The position numbers were made by a program, and so were the translations under genes. From positions 1 through 7,537 of the forward strand of contig JAZNLM010000068.1 in the NCBI GenBank assembly GCA_045579105.1: a stretch of DNA of 7,537 nucleotides, read 5' to 3'. Source of the stretch: Flemingiibacterium sp045579105 (lineage in GTDB: Bacteria > Bacillota > Clostridia > Oscillospirales > CAG-272). The notes beneath the pieces are model-generated. The model was not told where the DNA came from, did not search any database, and saw only the letters and a list, made by a program, of their open reading frames with translations. The first letter of the stretch is position 1. The number at the start of each line of letters is the position of its first letter. Below, piece after piece: positions 1 through 5,771 of the stretch.

Positions 1-1551
1 AGCAAGATAAGCTTCAAGAAGGGTTATCCCGTAACCGACCTTATCGTCGAGCCGCTTGATAAAAAGACACGCCGTACGGGTACGGTCGTGCGTTGGCTGC
101 CCGACCTTGAGGTATTTACGGACATAAATATTTCGCGCGAGTTTTTCGTCGAAACGATGAAAAAGCAGGCTATCGTCAACCCGAAGGTGCGTTTCGTGCT
201 TGAGTACGAAACCGCCGAGGGCGAGTTTGACGAGCTTGTATTCTACTACGAAAACGGCATCACCGACTACGTTGCCGAGCTTGCCGGCGAAACCTCACTG
301 ACCGCGCCCGTTCTGTGGCATCTTGAAACTATGGGACGCGACCGCGAGGATATGAAGGACTACAAGCTTAAGGCTGACGTTGCGTTCTGTATATCCAACA
401 CGATAAACGTTATTGAATACTATCACAATTCGAGCTTCCTTGAACACGGCGGTTCGCCCGATAAGGCCGTACGCACGGCGTTTGTATTCGCTGTGGATAA
501 GTATCTGAAAGCACAAAATAAGTACACGAAGAGCGAGAGCAAGATTTCGTACGACGACATCAGGGACTGCCTTGTTCTTGTAACGAGCAGTTTTTCAACG
601 CAGACCTCTTATGCTAACCAGACCAAAAAGGCGATAACTAATACCTTTATCGCAGAAGCGATGACGGATTTCTTAAAGCAACGTCTTGAAATATATTTCG
701 CAGAAAATCCTACCGAAGCCGAGCGCATGGCAAATCAAGTGCTTATCAACAAGCGTTCTCGCGAAAAGGCAGAAACAATACGCCTTGATGTCAAGAAGCA
801 GCTTACGGGTAAGATTGATATTGCGAACCGTGTGGACAAGTTTATCAGCTGCCGCAGTAAAGATCCCGAACGCCGCGAGCTTTACATCGTTGAGGGCGAC
901 TCGGCGCTTACGTCTTGCCGACTCTCGCGCGCGGCGGAATTTCAGGCTATAATAGCCGTTCGCGGTAAAACGCTCAATTGTTTGAAGAGTGGTTACGACA
1001 AGATTTTCAAGAGTGAGGTAATACTCAATCTTCTCAGAGTAATCGGCTGCGGTGTTGAAATAAAGGGTAAGGTAAAAGGCGATATTGCGACGTTTGATTA
1101 CGATTCGCTTCGTTGGTCGAAGATTATCATCTGTACCGATGCCGATGAGGACGGATATCAGATCCGCACGCTCATTTTGACGATGTTCTACCGTTTACTC
1201 CCCACGCTTATATCGAAGGGGAAGGTATACATTGCGGAGTCGCCGCTGTTTGAGATAACAAGCAGGGACAAGATCCAGTTTGCGTATAACGAGCAGGAAA
1301 AACAGGAAATAATCAAGGAACTTGGTACCGCTAAGTACACGATACAGCGCTCAAAGGGACTTGGTGAAAACGATCCTGATATGATGTGGCAGACGACTAT
1401 GAATCCCGAGTCACGCCGCCTAATCAAGGTGAATGAGGCTGATGCGGAAGAAACCGCGCGTATTTTCGAAACTCTGCTCGGTGACGATCTTGAAGCGAGA
1501 AAAGAGTACATCACGCTTCACGGAAACGAGTACTATACGAGTGAAACTTAA
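1..1551 (+). CDS. Type IIA DNA topoisomerase subunit B (GyrB/ParE family, divergent), 5'-truncated
   Basis: The reading frame is open from base 1, so the gene starts upstream. 516 codons are visible, and the GTG at 88 lies inside a conserved stretch, so it is not the start. The product is the ATP-driven B subunit that, with an A subunit, passes one DNA duplex through another. Seen in order: the end of the ATPase domain (GTVVRWLPDLEVFTDI), the transducer domain with the QTK motif whose lysine contacts ATP (619-627), the TOPRIM glutamate motif EGDSA (892-906), the metal-binding DADED motif (1138-1152), and the C-terminal SKGLGE segment (1351-1368) with a TMNPESR tail. All catalytic residues are present. 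The usual GGSA after EGDSA is replaced by LTSC and the usual RYKGLGE reads RSKGLGE, which marks a divergent paralogue rather than housekeeping GyrB. No A-subunit gene follows. Family assignment is firm; gyrase versus topoisomerase IV is undecided. Confidence 0.93.
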   Translation, partial: SKISFKKGYPVTDLIVEPLDKKTRRTGTVVRWLPDLEVFTDINISREFFVETMKKQAIVNPKVRFVLEYETAEGEFDELVFYYENGITDYVAELAGETSLTAPVLWHLETMGRDREDMKDYKLKADVAFCISNTINVIEYYHNSSFLEHGGSPDKAVRTAFVFAVDKYLKAQNKYTKSESKISYDDIRDCLVLVTSSFSTQTSYANQTKKAITNTFIAEAMTDFLKQRLEIYFAENPTEAERMANQVLINKRSREKAETIRLDVKKQLTGKIDIANRVDKFISCRSKDPERRELYIVEGDSALTSCRLSRAAEFQAIIAVRGKTLNCLKSGYDKIFKSEVILNLLRVIGCGVEIKGKVKGDIATFDYDSLRWSKIIICTDADEDGYQIRTLILTMFYRLLPTLISKGKVYIAESPLFEITSRDKIQFAYNEQEKQEIIKELGTAKYTIQRSKGLGENDPDMMWQTTMNPESRRLIKVNEADAEETARIFETLLGDDLEARKEYITLHGNEYYTSET

Positions 1552-1555
1552 TATT

Positions 1556-1588
1556 TTTGCCGTCCGTGAAAACGGGCGGTGAATTTTT
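1556..1588 (+). terminator. Rho-independent terminator of the topoisomerase gene
   Basis: An 8-bp stem (CCGTCCGT at 1560-1567 with ACGGGCGG at 1572-1579, one G-T wobble) is closed by a GAAA tetraloop (1568-1571). It extends by up to four more weak pairs (TTTG with TGAA) and is followed at once by five T (1584-1588). It lies 5 bp past the stop codon and separates the topoisomerase transcript from the hydrogenase operon. Confidence 0.9.
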
Positions 1589-1737
1589 ATGTGAGAGAAC
1601 CACAAAAATGAAGATCATTCATGTCATAAACTTCATGAAAGTATGTGATTTTTACGGTCTAACTTACATATAAAAAACTATATGCAAAAAATCCGTAAAA
1701 TTTAGGGGTAAAAAACGAAAAATATTTTAAAAAACTA
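1589..1737. other. AT-rich intergenic stretch upstream of the operon promoter
   Basis: I see no credible gene here. The longest ATG-led frame (1608-1673, 21 codons) has no ribosome binding site. The stretch contains a nested inverted repeat: TTTTACGG (1650-1657) pairs with CCGTAAAA (1693-1700), and inside it CATATA (1667-1672) pairs with TATATG (1679-1684). It may be an upstream regulatory or structured element of the following promoter, but no known motif is recognised. Confidence 0.5.
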
Positions 1738-1766
1738 TAGACTTTTATCGATTTATAGTGTATAAT
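1738..1766 (+). promoter_or_regulatory. Sigma-A-type promoter of the hydrogenase operon
   Basis: A perfect -10 box TATAAT (1761-1766) lies 17 bp from a -35 box TAGACT (1738-1743, 4 of 6 matches to TTGACA). The surroundings are AT-rich, with A- and T-tracts at 1711-1750. Transcription would start near 1773, giving a leader of about 110 nt before the NuoE-like gene. It is the only strong promoter I see for the operon. Confidence 0.8.
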
Positions 1767-1800
1767 GTAATGGTAAGCATGATGGGGTAGTGTGTCAAGC

Positions 1801-1822
1801 GATTGTTATAAAAATAACAATC
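1801..1822. promoter_or_regulatory. Rex-type operator (redox-responsive repressor site)
   Basis: A perfect 9-bp inverted repeat, GATTGTTAT (1801-1809) and ATAACAATC (1814-1822), is separated by AAAA. Its core, TTGTTATAAAAATAACAA (1803-1820), fits the Rex operator pattern TTGTTA-N6-TAACAA. Rex is an NADH/NAD+-sensing repressor that in Clostridia controls fermentation and hydrogenase genes. The site is centred about 39 bp after the predicted transcription start, where a bound repressor would block elongation or early initiation. The same repeat would form a 9-bp hairpin in the RNA, so an RNA role is the alternative. Motif match is seen; Rex binding is inferred. Confidence 0.75.
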
Positions 1823-1882
1823 TTTGCATATACCATTATGTCTGAATAATATTATTTCCTTTAAGGAGGATAGGCACTGCAA

Positions 1883-2377
1883 ATGAAAAAGAAGTTGACC
1901 ACAGTTGCATTCAAGGGCACTCCCGAGATGGAAGCAAAGCTTGACAAGCTTATTGCTGAATATAAGGGTGTGAAGGGTGCGCTTATGCCTGTACTTCAGG
2001 GCGCACAGGAAATCTACGGATATCTTCCCGCTGAAGTAATCAAGCACATATCACTCGGTCTTGAGGTTCCCATGGAGGAGGTTTACGGCATCGCGTCGTT
2101 CTACTCTCAGTTTACTCTTAATCCAAAGGGTGAGGTTTCCATCGCTGTTTGTCTTGGTACCGCTTGCTACGTTAAGGGTTCGGGTGATCTTATTGACAAG
2201 ATCTCCGAGATTATCGGTATCAGCGCAGGCGAAACTTCATCTGACGGAAGGTACTCACTCGATGCAACTCGCTGCATAGGCGCTTGCGGTCTTGCTCCCG
2301 TACTTACCGTGAATGACGAAGTTTACGGCAGACTCGTTACCGACGATATTCCCGGTATCATCGCTAAGTATCAGTAA
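1883..2377 (+). CDS. hndA: NuoE-like [2Fe-2S] subunit of bifurcating hydrogenase (HydC/HndA)
   Basis: This 164-residue protein is a thioredoxin-fold [2Fe-2S] subunit related to NuoE of complex I and to HydC/HndA of soluble NAD(H)-linked [FeFe]-hydrogenases. It would pass electrons between the NuoF-like flavin subunit and the rest of the complex in the cytoplasm. The four cluster ligands are seen as C90-x4-C95 and C131-x3-C135 (CLGTAC and CIGAC), preceded by the typical helical N-terminal half (QEIYGYLP at 42-49, ASFYSQF at 71-77). Length is normal for the family. The start at 1883 is supported by AAGGAGGA (1863-1870), though the 12-13 base spacing is on the long side. It is the first gene after the promoter and Rex-like site. 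Its partner hndB/hndC genes follow only after six accessory genes, about 4 kb away. No NuoG-like or quinone-linked complex I genes are seen, which favours the hydrogenase assignment. Confidence 0.93.
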   Translation: MKKKLTTVAFKGTPEMEAKLDKLIAEYKGVKGALMPVLQGAQEIYGYLPAEVIKHISLGLEVPMEEVYGIASFYSQFTLNPKGEVSIAVCLGTACYVKGSGDLIDKISEIIGISAGETSSDGRYSLDATRCIGACGLAPVLTVNDEVYGRLVTDDIPGIIAKYQ

Positions 2378-2542
2378 TCATTCAAACACGGCTTAACGTG
2401 CAGGAGAACAGTGTGAAAATGAATTTTCACGCGCGGTTTTGCGGCTTTCGCTGCCTTGCGGCAACGATTTTGCTGTGCAAAACCACCCACAAATTCCCGG
2501 AATTAAGGAAGCTTTCGCTAGGCGAAAGCAGTGGTAATTAGT
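2378..2542. repeat. Structured 165-bp intra-operon spacer with several perfect inverted repeats
   Basis: This spacer holds no gene. It contains GTGAAAAT (2413-2420) facing ATTTTCAC (2423-2430), extendable to 10 pairs; GGTTTTGC (2435-2442) facing GCAAAACC (2477-2484), with TGCC (2452-2455) facing GGCA (2460-2463) nested inside; AATTCC/GGAATT around 2492-2504; and GCTTTCGC (2511-2518) facing GCGAAAGC (2522-2529). The 9-mer GCTTTCGCT occurs twice (2444-2452 and 2511-2519), so alternative pairings are possible. All other gaps in the operon are under 50 bp, so this looks like an inserted small repeat element or an RNA control region for processing or attenuation. No hairpin is followed by a convincing T-run. 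Confidence 0.6.
2505..2529 (+). promoter_or_regulatory. Shine-Dalgarno-like AAGGA followed by a perfect hairpin before the DRTGG gene
   Basis: AAGGA (2505-2509) is the only good ribosome binding sequence ahead of the ATG at 2543, but it lies 33 bases away. The perfect 8-bp hairpin 2511-2529 (TAG loop) sits between them. If folded out, the effective spacing drops to about 14 bases, close to that of the NuoE-like gene. This arrangement is why ATG 2543 is preferred over GTG 2531, which would then be too close. Confidence 0.45.
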
Positions 2543-2893
2543 ATGAAGATCAAAGAAATCAGAGAGCTTCTTGGCGCCGAGCTTCTCTCGGGCGAAGAAT
2601 ATCTTGAAAATGATGTTTGCTCCGCTTGTTGCAGTGATATGATGAGCGACGTTCTTGCCTACGTTAAGGATCAGGGCGTACTTATCACGGGACTGGTAAA
2701 TCCGCAGGTTATCCGCACTGCAAATATGATGGATATGCTTTGCATCGTTTTCGTCAGAAGTAAGACTCCCACAGATGAAATGATCGATCTGGCAAAGGAA
2801 TGTGGCATAGTTGTTATGCGTTCAGAGAAACGTGCTTTCGAGGCGAGCGGCATACTTTATACGGCAGGCCTTTCGAGAAAGGCAGAGCAATAA
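2543..2893 (+). CDS. DRTGG-type small protein, hydrogenase-associated, copy 1
   Basis: This 116-residue soluble protein resembles the DRTGG domain, a small alpha/beta domain of unknown function often found near CBS, phosphotransacetylase-type or kinase domains, and as stand-alone proteins beside clostridial hydrogenase genes. What is seen: an N-terminal helix (KIKEIRELLGAELL), a cysteine-rich stretch C26-x2-C29-C30 within VCSACCSDMMSDVLAY, a hydrophobic strand GVLITGLVNPQVI, and a C-terminal alternation IVFVRS...GIVVMRS typical of a Rossmann-like sheet. It aligns along its length with the product at 4687-5025. I chose ATG 2543; GTG 2531 in the same frame would add four residues. It ends one base before the next gene, so the two are probably co-translated. 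Function is unknown; a regulatory or ligand-binding role in hydrogenase control is inferred from context only. Confidence 0.75.
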   Translation: MKIKEIRELLGAELLSGEEYLENDVCSACCSDMMSDVLAYVKDQGVLITGLVNPQVIRTANMMDMLCIVFVRSKTPTDEMIDLAKECGIVVMRSEKRAFEASGILYTAGLSRKAEQ

Positions 2894-2894
2894 G

Positions 2895-3317
2895 ATGTCC
2901 GAGGCAGTTAAATTCCATTTCGACGTTGACGGTTCCGACTTTTCGTCTGCAGGCGCGGCGTCGGTAATGGTTAAGAAAAAGCTGCGTCAGCTCGGCTATC
3001 CGCCAGAGGTCATACGCAAGGTCTCCATTGCGATGTACGAGGGAGAAATCAACATGGTTATCCACGCAAACGGCGGCAGCGCAGACGTGGAGGTGTTTGA
3101 CGAAGAAATCGTTATTACTTTATCTGACCGAGGACCGGGTATTCCAAATGTAGAGCTTGCGATGCAGGAGGGTTTTTCCACCGCCAGAGATCACATAAGA
3201 AATCTCGGTTTTGGTGCAGGTATGGGACTTCCCAATATGAAAAAGTATACCGACTCTCTGGAGATCGATACGGTGGTCGGAGAAGGTACGACAATAACCA
3301 TGAAGGTTAAACTATAA
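2895..3317 (+). CDS. RsbW/SpoIIAB-like ATP-binding protein (anti-sigma-type serine kinase fold)
   Basis: This 140-residue protein has the GHKL ATPase fold of anti-sigma factors and serine kinases such as RsbW, RsbT and SpoIIAB. Seen: the N-box YEGEINMVIHA (48-58, E49/E51 and N53), the G1 box SDRGPGIP (77-84, D78) and the glycine-rich G2 box GFGAGMGL (105-112), ending in a short beta tail GTTITMKVKL. The start at ATG 2895, one base after the preceding stop codon, gives a protein of family-typical length; an upstream in-frame extension would lie inside the DRTGG gene. Relatives bind a sigma factor or phosphorylate an STAS-domain partner, but neither partner is encoded in this window. It is followed 27 bp later by the HydS-like gene. 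It may carry a signal from that protein, which is inference. Confidence 0.85.
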   Translation: MSEAVKFHFDVDGSDFSSAGAASVMVKKKLRQLGYPPEVIRKVSIAMYEGEINMVIHANGGSADVEVFDEEIVITLSDRGPGIPNVELAMQEGFSTARDHIRNLGFGAGMGLPNMKKYTDSLEIDTVVGEGTTITMKVKL

Positions 3318-3344
3318 AAGTACATCAATTATATCGAGGTGTTT

Positions 3345-4700
3345 ATGGCTGCAGATTACAAGCATTCAGTGTCACTTGACCGTGACAAATGCAAGGGCTG
3401 TACAACCTGCCTCAAGCGCTGTCCCACAGAGGCGATACGAATTCGCGACGGCAAAGCCGTTATAAATTCCGGCCGCTGTATAGACTGCGGAGAGTGCATC
3501 AGGGTTTGCCCGTACAAAGCAAAAAAAGCGACGCACGACAGTCTGTCGATCCTCGGTAATTATAAGTACACGGTAGCGCTTCCGGCGCCGTCGCTGTACG
3601 GTCAGTTTGACAATCTTGATAATATCGGTTACATCATACGCGGACTCAAGGATCTCGGATTTGACGATGTTTTTGAGGTTGCGTGCGCAGCGGAGCTTGT
3701 CAGCGCGTATACGCGCAAGTACATAAACCGTGAAGATGTAAAAAAACCGATACTCAGCTCGGCTTGTCCTGCGATAACACGCATTATCAGTATGAATTAC
3801 CCGTATCTTTGCGAGAACATCATGCCGATATTGCCGCCCGTTGATATTGCTGCATATCTCGCGAGAGAAAAGGCGATGGAGGAACACCCCGAACTGAAAC
3901 CCGAGGACATCGGCATAATATTTATTTCCCCTTGTCCCGCAAAGGTTAGCTACGTCAAGAACTCTTTTGCAGGCGAGCGCAACTACGTTTCCGCAACCGT
4001 TTCGGTGCGTGACATCTATTTTGCTCTGCTCGACGTTATGAAGAAGCGTGAGGACGAACCGCTTGATATGACCGATTCAGGAATGATCGGTATCGGCTGG
4101 GCATCCACAGGCGGTGAATCAACCGCTATCTTAAATGATCGCTATCTTGCGGCGGACGGCATTGAAAACTGCATCCGCGTTCTTGACCAGATCGACAATT
4201 CCGATATAACCACACTCGATTTCGTCGAGCTTAATGCGTGCAACGGCGGATGCGTAGGAGGCGCGATGACAGTCGCAAATCCGTATATAGCGCAGGCGCG
4301 TTTGCAATCACTTAAGCGTTATCTGCCCGTTTCCCCTAACCGACCTGCAAGTGACTGGATACCCGATGAGTATTTTAATGAAAAAACCGTCGAGTATAAC
4401 CCATACAGCTTGCTTTCGGATGACCGCAAGACGGCAATGAGAATGATGAGCGAAATTGAGGCGATTAACTGCGGTCTTCCCGGACTTGACTGCGGCTCCT
4501 GTGGTGCGCCGACTTGTATGGCGTTTGCCGAAGACATTGTCAAGAACGAAACCAATGTGGACGAGTGTACGGTAATAATGCGTCAGATATTCCACGACTA
4601 TCTTTCGAAAAAGCGCGACGAGTCGGTATTTAACCGCTTGAAGCCGCTCGGAAAGATGAATGCCACCGATACGAAGGAGAACGGCAATGACGGTGAATGA
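3345..4700 (+). CDS. hydS: HydS-like putative sensory [FeFe]-hydrogenase with C-terminal Fe-S domain
   Basis: This 451-residue protein is cytoplasmic. Residues 16-55 hold two [4Fe-4S] ferredoxin motifs (C16, C19, C22, C26 and C45, C48, C51, C55). Residues about 75-330 are the H-cluster domain: motif L1 reads SSACP (138-142), L2 SPCPAK (195-200) and L3 ELNACNGGCVGG (295-306). The four cysteines that bind the H-cluster (C141, C197, C299, C303) are kept. The proton-relay cysteine of catalytic enzymes is alanine (A140), the L1 tryptophan is isoleucine (I144), the L2 methionine is serine (S195) and the L2 glutamate is tyrosine (Y203). These changes are typical of slow, putatively H2-sensing hydrogenases. 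Residues 379-408 form an RnfB-type Fe-S domain (C383, C386, C391, C408). No PAS domain follows, only a polar tail. ATG 3345 is chosen over GTG 3339 because GAGG (3336-3339) is correctly spaced. The gene overlaps the next by 14 bp. Confidence 0.88.
   Translation: MAADYKHSVSLDRDKCKGCTTCLKRCPTEAIRIRDGKAVINSGRCIDCGECIRVCPYKAKKATHDSLSILGNYKYTVALPAPSLYGQFDNLDNIGYIIRGLKDLGFDDVFEVACAAELVSAYTRKYINREDVKKPILSSACPAITRIISMNYPYLCENIMPILPPVDIAAYLAREKAMEEHPELKPEDIGIIFISPCPAKVSYVKNSFAGERNYVSATVSVRDIYFALLDVMKKREDEPLDMTDSGMIGIGWASTGGESTAILNDRYLAADGIENCIRVLDQIDNSDITTLDFVELNACNGGCVGGAMTVANPYIAQARLQSLKRYLPVSPNRPASDWIPDEYFNEKTVEYNPYSLLSDDRKTAMRMMSEIEAINCGLPGLDCGSCGAPTCMAFAEDIVKNETNVDECTVIMRQIFHDYLSKKRDESVFNRLKPLGKMNATDTKENGNDGE
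4674..4679 (+). promoter_or_regulatory. Ribosome binding site deciding the start of the second DRTGG gene
   Basis: AAGGAG lies inside the end of the HydS-like gene, 7 bases before ATG 4687. This fixes the start there rather than at the in-frame ATG 4660, which has no such site. Confidence 0.8.
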
Positions 4701-5025
4701 ACTTATGGGGCACATTGAAGCCTCGCTCATCTGCGGTGATACAGATAAGATTTTTGACGGCGTTTACGTCGGAGATCTTCTCAGCCGCGCGATGAGCCAC
4801 GTTGAAGCTGACAATCTTTTCGTAACGATAATGGCGAACACGAACACAGTTGCAGTTGCAAGCCTTACCGAGGCGGCTGCTGTGGTACTTGCAGAGGACG
4901 TAAATCTCCCCGAGGACGCTCTCGAAGCCGCTAACAAAAACGGCATTACAATGATTAGCTCCCCGCTTTCTGCTTATGAACTGTGTATTCGTATTAACAA
5001 TTTTATAATGGGTGAAGGGGAGTGA
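4687..5025 (+). CDS. DRTGG-type small protein, hydrogenase-associated, copy 2
   Basis: This 112-residue protein is a second, diverged copy of the DRTGG-like fold. It shows an N-terminal helix (TVNELMGHIEASLICG), the core VYVGDLLSRAMSHV, a strand LFVTIMANTNTVAVA, and a C-terminal part with repeated alternation (AAVVLAE...GITMISSPLSAYELC) that lines up with residues 64-110 of the 2543-2893 product. It lacks the CSACC cysteine cluster of copy 1. The start at 4687 follows AAGGAG by 7 bases; the gene overlaps the HydS-like gene by 14 bp and the PHP gene by 4 bp, which indicates translational coupling. Similar proteins occur beside hydrogenase and PHP genes in Clostridia. The molecular function is unknown. 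Two diverged copies flanking the HydS-like and ATPase genes suggest a paired or heteromeric role, which is inference. Confidence 0.78.
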   Translation: MTVNELMGHIEASLICGDTDKIFDGVYVGDLLSRAMSHVEADNLFVTIMANTNTVAVASLTEAAAVVLAEDVNLPEDALEAANKNGITMISSPLSAYELCIRINNFIMGEGE

Positions 5026-5762
5026 GCCGCTATCTTTGCGATCTGCACATTCATTCGTGTCTGTCGCCGTGCGGTGATGATGATATGACTCCCGGCAACA
5101 TCGTCGGTATGGCGGTGCTGAACGGTTTGCAGATTGTTGCACTCACTGACCACAATTCATCCAAAAACTGCCCGAGCTTCTGGCAAATGGCAAAAGCTTA
5201 CGGGCTTATACCGATAGCGGGTATGGAGCTTACAACCGCCGAGGATATCCACGCGGTATGTTTGTTCCGCGATCTTGAATCTGCGATGGATTTCGATGAA
5301 TTTGTCGAAAGCCGACGCTTCCCAATCAAGAACAAGCCTGATATATTCGGCAGACAGCTTTTAATCGACGAAAATGACGAGATTTACGGAGAGGAAGACA
5401 TACTTCTTATCAACGCTGTGAATATTTCGCTCGATGAAGCATACTGTGAAGTAATAAAGCGCGGTGGAGTTTGTTATCCTGCGCATATCGACAGAAGCGC
5501 AAATGGTATTATTTCGATGCTTGGCGATTTTCCGCCGGAACCGAGATTTACTGCATACGAGCTTAACGATATCGCTAGTCTTAATGAATGCCGCGAAAAA
5601 TATCCGATAATCACCGAGCGTGGACTCGTTCACCTTCAGTCGTCGGATGCGCATTATCTCACGGATATATCCGAGAAGGGATTCCCGATAGAGCTTGACG
5701 ATGAGCCGTATTCTTCGGCGAATGTACGAAACAGGCTTATCGACTACCTGCTTAGACTATAG
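5022..5762 (+). CDS. PHP-domain metal-dependent phosphoesterase
   Basis: This 246-residue protein belongs to the PHP (polymerase and histidinol phosphatase) family, which hydrolyses phosphate esters with a two- or three-metal site. The metal ligands are all visible: H9-x-H11 in DLHIHS, D43-H44 in LTDHNS, E69 in GMELTT, H77, H155 in YPAHIDR, and D209-x-H211 in SSDAH. An insertion at about 95-130 (NKPDIFGRQLLIDENDEIYGEED) is present, as in several stand-alone PHP proteins. The GTG start at 5022 overlaps the preceding stop (GTGA). The DLHIHS motif lies seven residues in, leaving no room for a later start, and no well-spaced ribosome binding site is seen, so translation is probably coupled. Relatives act on nucleoside bisphosphates, short RNA 5' ends or phosphorylated small molecules. 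The substrate here is unknown; removal of a phosphate made by the neighbouring ATPases is speculation. Confidence 0.88.
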   Translation: MSRYLCDLHIHSCLSPCGDDDMTPGNIVGMAVLNGLQIVALTDHNSSKNCPSFWQMAKAYGLIPIAGMELTTAEDIHAVCLFRDLESAMDFDEFVESRRFPIKNKPDIFGRQLLIDENDEIYGEEDILLINAVNISLDEAYCEVIKRGGVCYPAHIDRSANGIISMLGDFPPEPRFTAYELNDIASLNECREKYPIITERGLVHLQSSDAHYLTDISEKGFPIELDDEPYSSANVRNRLIDYLLRL

Positions 5763-5771
5763 GAGGGTAAA

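Noticed and set aside
88..90. GTG as the start of the topoisomerase gene
   Set aside because: The frame is open upstream to base 1 and encodes conserved GyrB-family sequence across this point.
1608..1673. 21-codon ATG-led frame in the intergenic region
   Set aside because: It has no Shine-Dalgarno sequence and lies upstream of the identified promoter; this length is expected by chance.
1845..1856. Perfect 12-bp palindrome AATAATATTATT just before the ribosome binding site
   Set aside because: It is composed only of A and T in an AT-rich leader and matches no operator I can name, so chance is likely.
2411..2440. Hairpin with GTTTT after the NuoE-like gene as a terminator
   Set aside because: The AT-rich stem has only four T, separated from it by GCGCGG, and the downstream genes need read-through from the same promoter, so it is at most weak attenuation.
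3372..3887. Open frame on the - strand (171 codons) opposite the HydS-like gene
   Set aside because: It lies opposite the ferredoxin and H-cluster motifs, and its translation is arginine-rich without a recognisable family.
4630..5142. Open frame on the - strand (170 codons) across the second DRTGG gene
   Set aside because: It spans three well-supported + strand genes and its translation is low-quality, rich in Arg, His and Cys.
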